Assembly (NCBI GenBank): GCA_037178855.1
Contig: JASJZC010000001.1
Span: 2,356,001-2,420,000 of the forward strand
DNA: 64,000 nt
Direction: 5' to 3'
Origin: Oscheius sp. JU75
Taxonomy: Eukaryota; Nematoda; Chromadorea; Rhabditida; Rhabditidae
Shown: positions 23,330-35,205 of the stretch, one piece after another
Layout: each line of letters starts with the position of its first letter
How positions within the stretch are numbered: position 1 is the first letter of the stretch
Program-made: the position numbers and the translations under genes
The notes under the pieces: model-generated
The model's database searches: none
The model's input: only the letters and a program-made list of their open reading frames with translations
Told to the model about the DNA's origin: nothing

Positions 23330-24161
23330 TTAAAAACGACATCCCTGCTTGGGATGGGCGAAATAAAGATGGGGAGGAAGAAGACAGATGCCGGCAAAGG
23401 ACGGAGCAGCACTAGGCGGAGGAATCTGGAAGCTGGGGTAGACCCCCTCGAGGAGACCATTTGCCGGAGGGAAGAGAGCGTAGATCGACTCGTAGGGGGA
23501 GCTCGGAGCGGTGAAGCTCTGAAAATGAACTACTTGGAAAAATCTTCTGTTCACTGTGTCATGATGTCAAGTTAATCACATGACAGTAGACTCCAGTCGG
23601 CCTCGCCTTGTCTTCTGCTAGATGGTAGCCTTCTACTACTCTATCAGGTTAGTTCTGTCAGCTGTCAGTAGTCCACTGTCTCTCTGTCTCTCTTGCTCTC
23701 TGCTACCAGTCTGTAACCCTATACCCTATAACCCATTCGTAACTGTAACTTACCGCAGGAGGTTTCACACTGACAGCGAAGATAGCCCTCATGTTCTCGT
23801 CCTGGTAACCACTGTTATCTCTTCCCATAACCTGAGGCTCAAATCCCGGGGGAGGATTGACAGTAGGATCGTAGAACTCGACCAAGGCCCGGTAGGACTG
23901 ACTCTCTGGTGGAGTCTCCTTCTCCAGATCATCGTTGATTAGCTTCATCAGATCGGCTTCGATCCTGACGGCTAGCGGGTCTTCTTCCTGTAAAGTGGGA
24001 ACTTGCAGAAGGTATATAGTACCCCCGACCATTAGAGTGAAGTCGTTCTTGGCCAGAAAGAAATACACAGAGCCGTGAAAGCCTTTCTCCGTGTTGAGTT
24101 CAACGTCGCATAGGGGGATTTTTCCGTTGCTTGTATTAGGATGTTCGCACGTAATTACCAT
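23330..24161 (-). CDS. Unknown protein, possible downstream operon gene
   Basis: Two exons: 24161-23754 and 23518-23330, phase 0 junction, 198 aa. The start codon lies 4 nt after a TTTTTTTAG acceptor. No signal peptide is seen. The first part has CEHPNTSN, GFHGSVYFFLAKNDF and a LLQVPTL segment; the C-terminal exon is Pro/Tyr-rich (YALFPPANG, IPPPSAAP). I recognise no family. The start lies only 215 bp downstream of the collagen stop on the same strand, a spacing usual for nematode operons. Confidence 0.6.
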
Positions 24162-24376
24162 CTTTCTAAAAAATATTTTGCAAATTGTTGTGTAATTTGA
24201 AGGAAAGAACTATGTACGCAAGCGAGAGAGATTGACAGTTGCTTGGGATCGTAGAGGACCACCAACTGGGTTGTTTAGGAGACATGACCTTTCGGCTCCG
24301 AGTATAAACTGACCCTTGTGTAATCGGAGAAAGGGATATGGTTGTCAGTGTCACTGTAACTCTCTTTCTAATTACA

Positions 24377-25442
24377 TCACTCTTTATTCATATAGTAACC
24401 AGGAGAAACACGAGGCGGAGGACAAGATTCACATGGCCACTTGGGTCCAGGAGCTCCAGTTGGTCCCTGGGCTCCAGGGGCTCCCTTGTTTCCTCTCTCT
24501 CCCTTGAATCCGGTCCCTCCACGATCCCCAGGAAAGCCGGGCACGCCCTCATCTCCTGGTCTTCCTTGTCTTCCCTTGGCACCCGGTGGTCCAGGCGGAC
24601 CTGGGTCTCCCTCTTTCCCAGGTGGACCCTCAGCCGTGTATAGTTTTCCCGGATCCCCGTTGTCTCCTGGCTGACCATTGGCTCCTAAAACCAACTGTTT
24701 GTTCGAAGGTGAATGAAGACTACCGTCAAAGCCAGGGTCTCCTTGAGTTCCTTGGGGCCCTTGCATAGACGGCGGAGCTGGAACTCCCGGGACTCCACTG
24801 CGCCCTCGCTTCCCTCGGTCTCCTTTGAGACCGGGAGAACCTGGACGTCTAAACATAATTTTTGTAGTTTTCCAAAGAGTCATCGGATCCAAAAGAATTC
24901 CAGAAGAGATAGACAGTAGTTAGATCAAGACAGGAGTATAGAGCTTACAATAGACTTTAAACAAAACTTACCCTGGTGGCCCGGATGGACAATCTCTCAT
25001 ACACATGCTTCTCGGATCCCCTTCGGCTGGTCTCCCAAGCTTTCCGTTCGAGCCCGGTTCTCCATCCACGCCATCCTGAGACGGTCTTCCTGGATAGCCC
25101 TTTGGACCGGGTGGACCGATACAGCAAGCTGAATAGGGTCTAAGGCGAATCTTGAGGGGGAACTCACTGGCAAGGTCCCTCTTATCTCTGTGAATTTCGG
25201 TTTTTGAGACTTCTACTTTCTTCCAGAGATCACCGATGAGAGTCTGGAATGGTATTTCAGATTCCCAGTCTTCCTGTCTCTCTTACCGGACAATGTTCAT
25301 GATCAAGACTAGTGAAAATGTACATGGAATGTATGAGAATCAGAGGAGAAAGTGCTGTGGCTGAAAGAAGAGCCGAAATGGAGAGCGTAATAGCTACAGT
25401 AGGACTGCCAAGTCGATCCCAGAGCCATCGACAGACCCGCAT
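24377..25442 (-). CDS. Cuticle collagen
   Basis: Four exons: 25442-25287, 25243-25168, 25128-24972, 24848-24377; 286 aa, a normal size for nematode cuticle collagens. The start is 1 nt after a TTTGCAG acceptor (SL site). An N-terminal hydrophobic segment (VAITLSISALLSATALS) acts as signal anchor. HRDKRD is a subtilisin/furin-like site before the triple helix. Gly-X-Y blocks follow, interrupted by cysteine knots: CCIGPPG, CMRDCPSGPPG, and CESC near the C-terminus. The product is secreted by the hypodermis and crosslinked in the cuticle. The last codons contain AATAAA (ATGAATAAAGAGTGA), so the polyadenylation signal may overlap the coding end. Confidence 0.93.
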
Positions 25443-26114
25443 TCTGCAAACTTTTTGACGTTTGGAGAGTAACCGAGGGAAAGAGTGAGGTCGAAAAGAA
25501 AGCGAAGAGGTCACGAGACAAACTTGAGGAGGCTGACTGGTTCCGACGGCATCGTCGGGGCATTTTCGAGTGGGGCTAGTCAGAGGCGAAGAATGAAGAA
25601 GGAAAAGAAGAAGCTCCCCCGAAGGGAGTAAGGTTCAGGGTCAAGATTCTATTCTCCCTTTACTGGTCACAGAAAAGACAGCTATCTGGAAACTTGGATG
25701 CAATCCAAACTTTTGTCGAAGAGTCAAGGGATGAGTCACAGAAAGAACAATCGTTCTGAATCCGAGTTCCAGAAGCTACCTTCGTGAACTAAAATGTTGC
25801 TATAAGAGAACGAGTCTGTCGTCGTCGATGCTTCAGTAAAGAGTCAAGCGTGCCATCAAGCGTAGCTAGTCGCTAACCCATCTTACAAGTCTTTCCGTTT
25901 TTGGTAGTCTACAAAAAATGTCTGATAGTACAAGAGAGAAATGTGTGAAACATGGGGAATGATCCGCTCAATTACTCTCGCAACCTGAGGCGCTAATTAT
26001 CGTGCGCCAAAAGAGGAAAAAGAACCGGGATCGCAGGTGTCGCATTTGACTGACTCTCTTCAATAAGTTGTAACTTTTTTTCAAACCTAGGTTTTATTGG
26101 AATCTTTCAAAAAA
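25443..26114. other. Intergenic region
   Basis: Collagen promoter side and 3' side of the next gene. No gene or repeat recognised. Confidence 0.4.
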
Positions 26115-27026
26115 TTATCGCTGTCTCTTAAGCAGCAGTTTCTCATTGACGGCATCAAGGATAGCCCGGTCTTCTGGAGAAAAGTATTGAATGACAGGTA
26201 TTTCTGCCAGCTCCGAAAGCTGGTCATCTTCCTCGGAATCACTGAGCAGACACGAGTGGAAGTCGTCGTACCGAACTTCGTCTCCAATACCAGAATCGGG
26301 ACTGTCTGTAGGCTGTGGACGACCTGGAGCCTCGAAGTCGGCAGTCAGATCCTCGACTAGGTTCTCGTTCACGAACACGGGAGCCTGGAAATGAGGAATT
26401 GGGAAAGAAGAAGAGACAGACAGACATAGACAAGATTTAACTGTATTGACTTAGTCTAGGTTCAGATCAGAGGTATCAGTCAGATCTGAAGACAGTTCAA
26501 AGAGCACAATGACAGAGAAACATCAGGCATAGAGACGGCTCAGAGCTGGTTACCAGGAAGAAGCCATAGAAGTTACATGAAGGTAGAGTTCGTACCAACA
26601 CAAAAAATTTTGGATTTTAGTTTCTTTCTGCATTTTGCGGTGCTTTACACTTATTATCTCGGACTCCACAAGTCATAAAAATGTATGTAGCATTGAAACT
26701 GCAAAAAAATTCATTTAGAGGAAAGTTCGTGCCCGATCTAAAAACGCGTTCCGCCGTGGACCCATACACCCGTATATATGTCTCTTAAAATAATTAGGGG
26801 TCACATAAAAAGTAAGAACAACGTTCAGTGTTGCAGAAAATGAGACATGCCAATTCCGAAAACTAACCTGTAGATTCCTCTCGGAATAAATTTTCTTCTT
26901 GATCCTCTTCAACTCCCTCTCCGTCCTGGCCAAGTTCCTTCGCAGCGCTGCTCCCAGATCGAAGCCCATCGACATATCTCCAAAGTCTTCAGCAAATTCG
27001 TAGACCACCGTCATCTCTCCATCCAT
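26115..27026 (-). CDS. Acidic protein of unknown function
   Basis: Two exons: 27026-26868 and 26384-26115; 142 aa. The N-terminal exon is MDGEMTVVYEFAEDFG followed by a basic helix (ARTERELKRIKKKIYSE). The second exon is rich in Asp/Glu/Ser/Pro (a likely PEST segment with LLSDSEEDDQLSELAE) and ends with IPVIQYFSPEDRAILDAVNE and a basic tail. No signal peptide or membrane segment; probably cytoplasmic or nuclear. It starts 198 bp after the carboxypeptidase stop on the same strand, so the two may form an operon. No family recognised. Confidence 0.6.
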
Positions 27027-27224
27027 CTTTTAAGCTTTGAGCTCAAACTCGGTCGCTTTTTTCTAGGCATAAGCGACGCCACCCCTCGAAACCACATAGA
27101 AATAGCTTTACTGAAAGCGAAGAAAAATCTTGACAGGGACCCGAATTGCTCAGAAGACAAAAAAAACAAGATTATGGTAATGGGGGATCATGGAATGTCT
27201 CTCTTTCTCGGTCTAGTACTTTCT

Positions 27225-30200
27225 CTAGGAACAGTAACGACAGGCTCGGGCACAGTCTCTCCTCATGTAGACGGACGAAATCTGGCAGATGTTTGCGTTT
27301 CCTTTGATCCAAGCTCCGCACCAGGGAGACTTGTCCAGACAGAGAGCCTGCTGGGGTCGAGGCTGCTGGATTGGAGGAGGCGATGTGACCGAGGTCTGCT
27401 GGAAAAAGGGAATCTTCTGGGAAAGGATTACGCCCTGTACCTGAGGGAAGTGCTCGACTAGTGTAGGGGCAGTGTTCTGAACATTTCCAGACACGAAACG
27501 ACTGTTGTTCTGTCCACCTGAATAGGGATTAAAGGCTATAAAAGAGAGAGAGAGAGAGTTTGGTGAGAACTAATGGGTGCAGTGTGGAACTCAATAGGGG
27601 TGGTCACTAGAATTATGAAAACGAAATCTATGTCTCTCTGTCGCAGTTTCTCTGTTTCTCTCCCCAAACCTACGTCTTAGATTGTTCCTCCTGGAAGAGT
27701 TCTCCGCAACCAGATTGTTGTGTTGTTGTCTAAACCTCTCAGCCAAGAGTTGTCTGGCAGCTTCCGGTCTCATCACAACCTATTCTGACTAAAAGAGCCG
27801 CAAGGTTAGTGCCTACCGGTCTAACACGACTTCTCGTCCTGAAGCCCACTCTTGGTCTCACTATCTCTATCCGTTTTGTGGTAGTCGTGGGAGCCTGGGT
27901 CGTGGTAGTCGTGGAGGTTGTCGTGGTAGTAGTCGATGTCGTCGTTGAACTCGTGGTCGGAACTAAGAACCCAATAGTTCCGATCTCGACAGACTTTGGG
28001 ACAGGGACAGCGACAAGGACAGGGGTAGAGAGGTCATTCTCGACGACATTGGAAAAGATGGCAGCTTTCAGGACCGGACTGGAAGGAAGAGAGTCATCTC
28101 CATCGGAGAACTGAAGCTTTTGGGACGAGACAATGACGTTTCTAGTATCCTTCACTGGAGTCGCACTAAGTTTGAAGCTGTCTGCTCCTACAGTACTTGG
28201 GATAGCAGTTTCCGTAGGTGTCCCCGTATTTTCCGGGGTTGGTCTCCGTCCAGGAGGACCAACTCTTTTCGAGGTTGCCGTAGTTCTTGGTACCATAGGT
28301 GGTGCCGTAGAAGACAAGGTAGTTACAGAAGAGAGTGTTGTTGGTTCAGGAGGTGAGATGACATTCTCAGAGATAATTGGAACAATCGAGGATACGGTAT
28401 TCAAAATAGTAGTAGAAGCCTTTTGGATTACTGTAGAAGTTTCCATGACTGAGAGCACGGTAGTTGTAGACAGAAAGTTTGAGACAGAGACTGAAGAGTT
28501 GGTCGAGTTCTCTTCTGTATTCTGGTTCGGACTCGGAGTAATACGAGAGAGCACAGTTCTGTTCGATTTCAAAGACTGGCTGTGTGGTTTCGTTCTGTTC
28601 TCCGTCCCATCTAATAGGTTTAATACCTCATCCTCTTCTTCCGAATAGTCACTCTCGACCTCTAAAGCCTTCAAAGCCGGAGAAACCTCGATTCCTTCCT
28701 CCTGACTCAACCGATCTATCTCGAACTGCTCGACCAGCTTTTTCTCAATCACGAATTCTTCTTTCCTCATGACTGGTGACATTGAGTGGAGATTAGAGAG
28801 TCCGAAGCCCGGAAATTCTTGAAAACCGGAAGATGGTGGTTCCAGATCCGGTGTCTCGGTCACTGGGAAGATAGCTGGCCTTACAGTAGCTTTCGGTTGC
28901 TTGTCATGTACTTTGGTAGTCGACCGAACCTCTTCTGGTTCTTTGGTAGTCAAGAGAGTCATCAGTGGTGGAACTGTGGTCTCTTCTGTTCGATTCGGCC
29001 GGTAAAGTTCCTTCACGACTCCCAGGAACAAACTACTCAGCTGTAAACTGTTCTCCAGATTGGCTACTTGGAAATTTTGGAAAAAGTTCAAGTCCAAGAG
29101 TGCGGATGCAGAGGGCTGCGGTGCAACTGTAAAATTAGGGTGTGTGGGTGCAAGGTAAGCAAACCAATTTGGGCAGAGGAGCTGAAAAGAGGATGGAAGT
29201 TAGGCGACAAAACGAACAGAGAGTGTGAGGGTTAGTGGCAGGCCAACAGAGAGAACATAGGGTCAAGGACGGAAGAGTAGCCTACCTCGACGAAGACGCT
29301 TGAGGACAGCATCGATGACTACCTTCACTCCGGCCCAGGTCTCTTTGGCAGTCGGCATCAGTTGACGAGAGTCGAGGATGAAGCCGTCCCAGACTGGAAA
29401 CAGCTCAGTTGTCTCTCTGTCTTTCTGTCTCTTTGTCTGCATGACTCACCTTCCTCTCCTGGCCTCAGCTCCAGCAGGTAGACATACTTGGCTCCTCCTT
29501 TTCCTTTCGCCCAGTCATCCGAACCACCAGACGAAGGATCTAGACCGGTATTGCGTCTGCTTTTGTTCTCTTACATAGAATATCAGCTCCAGTTCCAAAT
29601 CTGTACTTGGTCCCGTACATTGCTTCCAGAGCCGAGACAGCCTTTCGGCCGACCTCTTCCGTATCGGCGATATCTTCGGGAACTGTCTTTCTCTGATGAC
29701 TGAAGGGATGAATCCACATTTGAGAGTAGGTGTGCAGAGTGATGAAGGCATCGACTTTGCCTCTCAATTCCGGAGAGAACATCATGTCTCTGACTGCGCG
29801 ACTCTCCGCCTCACTCCAGACATCCGAACCTTGGTAGATTTCACTGCAGCGGTCAGAGCTGGAGCCGATCTCTACAAAAAGTTCGGTTACATGACTCTTC
29901 AGCAGCCTTACCTCCCCAAAACCAGTCAAAGTTTCTGTTCAAGTCGACTCCGCCACAGCAGCGGTCACGGAACCAGCGATCTTTTTTGCAGACCATGTTG
30001 GAACGATTCTTTCTCCACAAACGGATCTAAAGAAGGGTTCAGTCTGACCAGTTAGGTGGTTACCATGGGAGAGACACCAGTCCGGGAATACTCGTAGCCA
30101 TCAGGATTCATGACAGGGGTGACGTAGAAGTGGAGATTGTCCATGGCTTCTCGGACCAGAGGATCGGTGTCGTAGTCGGCGATCAACTGAAATAAAATGT

Positions 30201-32341
30201 AAAGAACCTAAAGAAAATAAAAAGAAATACTATCACTGAACACATAGTGACAGAGAGATAGAGACAGTAAAAAAATAGAAACGCCCGGTCGTGTCCTATT
30301 GCAGAGGGTCAATAGAAGGCAGCAGCAGTACAGGCGAACAACTGTCGAACAAACTCACTAGTAAAAACAGTGTTCGCCAGCTCCTCGCTTCCTGCTGTTG
30401 TATTCTACCCAGCTACTCAGACTACTTTTGCAAAAATTCTGTATATCTATTTCTTTCCCTCCTGCATCACTTGTTGCCTTCCCACTAGGGGAAAGCTGCG
30501 CCAAAATTTCAACCTCTACCAGAGCAGGGTTGGAAGCATTGAATACCTCAAACTTGGGTAATTAAACCAATTCTTATGTTCACTCTTGTTAAATAAGGAA
30601 GGCTGTGAGGAGAGATAGTACGAGAAAGGATTCGGATTGTAAAAGGGAACCACTTCAGCTCTCACTCTGTTACTGTAACCATCATCATTGAATCGCATAT
30701 TCCAGGTTAGTCCTTTTACCAGCAAAAGGCAGCTTCGCAACCTTTTGGTATTGGCATAGAATTGATCACAGGCGGCTGCGCCGCTTCCCTAGTAGCAGTT
30801 TCCTCCACAGCTGGTTTGTTCCATTGTCTCTTGACATGAAATGACTTGTCAGCTTTTTTGGGTATTAGAGTTGGCATACAGTCGTGCGGACACCACTGTT
30901 TTAGTAAAAAAAAAGATGTTTCCTCCCTTTCTAATACAAAAAGCGCGCGCTACTATGAACAAGCACTAGGGAACAGGGACAAAGATAGCATCCGTGGTCT
31001 TGAAAATACGCATTTTTGCCTTCCCAAAGCTGGGAGAGCTGTACCAAAATTTCTTTCAACCTCTAATTGAGCAGGGTCGGAAGCATTATAAATACCTCAA
31101 ACTTGGGTAATTAAACCGACGCTGTCATCTACTCTTTGTATATAACGTGGGTTGGGAATTGAGATGATATGGGAGAGAACAGCAGCGACTTCATCGTGTC
31201 TCTCTGTACTCACCCTGTCAATGAAGTAGTTGGTTGTGTGAACTGCGGCCCACTCTCTGGCATGTATCCCTCCGTCGATCCAAATCACTCGCTTGCTTGT
31301 ACTTTGAATGTTGGTTCCTAGCTAAATCTCACATCATGTCTTCTCCAATCCCGTTACCTTGATCGTCTTGATTGGTCTCTTCTCATCAGTCTCTCCAATG
31401 CTGATAACCTTTGCTCTGTCCGGATACTGTCTCTCGATCTCGTGCATCCAGTTGGTGATAACCTCGTAGGAGTGATAGTCACCGAATCCGTACTAATTTG
31501 AATTTTCCAAAGTCAAAACATTGCCCTACCCTGGCCTTATTGCCTCCTTCGTCTTTGTACCGCTTCCTGAAATCGTTGAGAATCTGCATGAATCGGAGGT
31601 TCTTGCTCTTTCCTTTCTGCTCCCGGTCAATGATTAGTCTGAAGCTTTAATCAAAAGACTTGGAAAACTAGTACTTTTGGACGTCTGCTACGGACACGAA
31701 GTGATTGATTCCATGGAGAGCGAGCTGATCCCGGAGCCATGGAAGCTTGCTCTCTCGGACCATAACATCTGCGAAGTGACCGACGGCGTGAGGTGTCAGC
31801 CAGAAGTCGAGCTAAAATTAGGCTGGCTAGGCTTTTTCCAGACAGAAACATGTAGTTTACAACAGGGTTGCACACCCCTTGGTCATTTTTCATTGAATGC
31901 CACTAGTGGACGCACTTTGTCTTGATGTATTGGAGGTACAGGAGGAGAGACAAAGAGACAGAGAGACAGAAAGACAGACGCACAGAGATACAGAGAGATA
32001 TAGTAACTTACATCGTAAGTATGCATGTTGTCGTGAAGTTCCCTAACATAATCCAATTGATTCGTCGTATTGGGAGAAGCTCGAACCACGATGAAGGTTC
32101 TGAAAGGAAGAGTGTCCTTTCCCAATCCCAAAAGCCATGATCGTGATCAGGGCCTGGCGATTAGATCGAAACGCAACAAACACAGCTAGCAGCTTGGGTG
32201 GAATCGGTTTTTGGCGCGATCGTCCCAAAACATAAATTTGAAAATCCAAACTTACTCGTCCTCGTCTCCATCCCGAATAGAGCCCGTGACTAGACAGAAC
32301 ACCGCCACTAGGAATATCCGTGTTTTCATACCTAAACCCAT
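27225..32341 (-). CDS. Secreted zinc carboxypeptidase (M14) with mucin-like linker and ShKT domain
   Basis: Fourteen exons: 32341-32256, 32099-32012, 31811-31675, 31638-31530, 31492-31358, 31321-31214, 30186-30064, 30026-29912, 29871-29575, 29539-29450, 29393-29286, 29126-27817, 27779-27674, 27535-27225; 1,040 aa. Start 3 nt after a TTGTCAG acceptor. Signal peptide, then an activation-type propeptide (TNQLDYVRELHDN). The M14 domain has the zinc motif IHAREW, the second zinc histidine in TLHTYSQMW and the catalytic Glu in YLLELRPGEE. A 436-residue exon rich in Ser/Thr/Pro/Val follows, then a ShKT domain at the C-terminus (six cysteines, CLDKSPWCGAW to CRYC). Nematode relatives such as SURO-1 work in the cuticle; extracellular cleavage of C-terminal residues is expected. 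The 1-kb intron between 31213 and 30187 holds two SL1 RNA genes on the same strand. Confidence 0.9.
30476..30568 (-). ncRNA. SL1 RNA gene inside carboxypeptidase intron (copy C)
   Basis: The full 22-nt SL1 leader is at 30568-30547 (minus), followed by GTATTC. The Sm-type site GAAATTTTGGC and a terminal hairpin (CTTTCCCCTAGTGGGAAGG) follow. It differs from copy A at many internal positions, yet the stem partners change together, which suggests selection. The upstream sequence AACAAGAGTGAAC resembles AACAAGTGTGAAC upstream of copy B and may be a promoter element. Confidence 0.9.
31018..31117 (-). ncRNA. SL1 RNA gene inside carboxypeptidase intron (copy D)
   Basis: The SL1 leader is at 31117-31096 (minus), with donor GTATTT, Sm-type site GAAATTTTGGTAC and a terminal hairpin (GCTCTCCCAGCTTTGGGAAGGC). 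The bases just before the leader (AGCGTC) are shared with copies B and E. Confidence 0.9.
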
Positions 32342-35205
32342 TGTCTGACAAGAGGGAAAGAAAAAGAGAGACAGAGAGGGTCAATCAGTCTTGACCAAGT
32401 GGCCACCTAGTGAAAGCAGCAGGTGGTTGTAGGGGAGAGAGAGAGCAGTGTCCTCTCTCTGTTCTGTCTCCCGCCACCACCACCACCACTGGACAACCGG
32501 CTGTTAGAGACCACTCGCGTGGCGAAGAAGGACAAGATGGCGCAATCGGTAGTGGTTTAATCGGAAAAGCCACTTGAGAGAACAGCAGTGGGGGAAGAAG
32601 AGAAAAACTGTCTTTCGCTAATTGGTAAATAAGAAAGGCAGACAGAATGTATCAGTTGTCCTTGTGTAGTTGACTTGGCCCGTAGCATACAGAAGAAAGT
32701 GAAGTTCTCGCAAGAAATCAAGGAAATCAAAGGTGTGAGCATAAAAACATTTTGGAAAAAAAAACAGAAATGAAGATTTGTGAATCAAACAGGTTTGAAA
32801 ATAGCTCGGCAGGTAACCCGCTCAGTTCAAAATCTGTGACGGGAACTCGAGGAATCTTCTCAAATCGTGTTTGCCGAAGTTTCTATCGTGATTCCTTTCC
32901 TTTCTTCCCTTTCACTTACTAGCTATGTTTTTTGAACTCAGCTTATATAATAACCTCTAGAACTTTGTAACGAATGGTGACTGAGAATCTAGAGAGAAAG
33001 GTGACAAGAGAGTTATTCCAAGGTACAAAGGCGGATTTATTGGGCGAATGAATAACCAACAAAGTCCAAAATTTACACGTAACAAAAAGCTGCCCCACCC
33101 TATGTTCGATTAGTGAACTGGACTTCATACCAGAATGGATTTTTTTCAACTGCGTCTATAAAAAAAACTTGGGGGAGGGGTGGGGGAAGGAGATCACGAG
33201 CGCCTTGATCTTACCATGGAGGCGAATATGTTTGAAAATAGTACATCACACATTTTTCCTAGCCGGTTTCTTTCTTACTTGGAAGGCACTTGGTCATCCT
33301 ATTTACAGGTAATGGATAACCAAAAAAACAATAGTTGAAAGTTTCAAAGACTGAAAACCATTGGAGAACACGTGCCCCATTGGCCTCAATGAGAAGGTGT
33401 CAAGGTGATGGATGTGATTTTTGAGCAGCTGGTCTCAATCTCTGGGCTCCAACTTGCTGGCAACATTTTCCAAAGACCGAGAAGAATCTTGCAAGTACCA
33501 GGAATCAAAAAACTTGACCTTGGTTTGAGAGACTTGAACACATGCAGTTCAAAGACTGAGATAAGGGTGTTTTGATTCGGAGAGAAGCTGGCGTGAATTA
33601 CTTCTCCGATGGGTCAAAATGCTGTAATACCGGGAAAACAATAGTCATAAACTGAGGCAGAGATACAGAGAAAGACAGAGAAAGAGATAGAGACAGACAG
33701 AGAGATAGAGACAGACAGAGCGACAGAGATACAGAGATACAAAAAAACAGAGAGTCAAAGAAGCCCTAAACAGGAAGTACAAAATCACAAACTGCTCGCA
33801 ACGGAAGATTGCAGTGAAAGGGACTCGCTTTCACTCTTTAGACAAAAAGCATCGATGCGATTACCGCAGTCGGTCAGACGTCAGTTAGATAGAGAGACAG
33901 TCAACCCGTTTGGTCTCTCTGCAATCAAGAGAGACAGAGACAGTGTGTAATGCTTAGAACATGATCAGGGGAGAGCCAAAACAGTGACTGCTTGATCAAA
34001 CATAGTGAGAGACAGAGAGATGGACTGGCGCCAAGAACCCAGTTTATTAGGCGGGACAGCCAAAAACGGCTGGATGACCGTCGAAAAGGGTCGACTGAAC
34101 GTTAATTTTTACTTTAATCTACTCGTTAAACGTGGGAACACTTACAAGGTGATTGATGTAGACAACAGAGACAAAATGGGTTTGGGTTCGTTTACGACCC
34201 TAGTGATCTAAAAAGAGCGCAATGTGTGACTGCCCGAGAAAGGGACAACTGTTAGCTTTCGATAGAAAAGGAAAGGAACTGAAAAAGTACGGGAGACTGA
34301 AGGTGTTTCATCGGTCAAGGCTCTGTCTCTATGTCTCTCTGTCTCTTTGTCTCTCTGTGATTCTAAAATAGAAAGCAAGCAGGCGACCTTTCCCGGCTGT
34401 CTGCCCAAAGCAAGAATGGTCAATCTTTGAAATAACACTCGAGAACATGTTTCATTCAAAAGAGGGGGAGTACATGCGTGCTAAAGGGGGGTACAAAAAA
34501 AATGACCTATATTGACCACATAGGTGGGGACCAACGGACATCGAACAAGGGATTGGCAGATACGAGATAAAGCATCCAGTTGGCAGAGTAGCCGACAACG
34601 GCAGGGGCAGATGTCCTCTGGAAAACAGGAACAATTAGGAATTTGGTGATGAGGAGGGAAGATAGGGCCAAGAAAAAACAACAGCGACAGTCATGTAGAT
34701 TTTTCGTGATGATAGGGAAGGACGGAGGCTATGGCATGGCGGATGGTCAGTTGCAAACGTGAAGCAAGGGGAGATAAACTGAGAGTTTGGAACGTTAGTC
34801 CTCTGGGATGGCCCTTTTCTTATTCTCCTGTTAGTGAAGTAGAGAAGCTAGGCGGACATAATGCAGTTGATGTCGAAGACCAGACCTAAATGATGTGTTT
34901 TTCAAATCTTGTAGTTTGTAGTCTACTCGGAAATCGAAGACAGTTCCCAGAAGAGAGCCCCCTTCGAGTTTGAGGACGTGTAGGACATAGAGGAGAATCT
35001 GAAAGACGTATTTCCACCTTTACCCCCGCGACGGCAAAGTCACCTTTTTCAGCCATAAAATTACCACAAACCTTGTTGCAAAAAGCAGTGGCTTATTGTA
35101 TTGCCACAATAATATTAACATTTTCTGGATGGTTTCGTTTCAGGGAAAATGGGTATGCAGACTCCAGTTTTGAATGGCAAGTAATGTCCTAATCTCTAGT
35201 TTTGA
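32342..35205. other. Long intergenic region with purine repeat
   Basis: No gene chain was found on either strand. AGAGACAG-type repeats occupy about 33655-33760 and 33890-33940. A 68-codon frame at 34005-34211 (plus) is open but isolated and starts inside repeat sequence. Confidence 0.45.

Noticed and set aside
28120..28648. Valine-rich plus-strand frames of up to 171 codons
   Set aside because: Antisense shadows of the Thr/Ser-rich carboxypeptidase linker exon.
33655..33760. Repeat tract that could be taken for a CRISPR or regulatory array
   Set aside because: It is a short-period purine repeat without spacers, in a eukaryotic genome.
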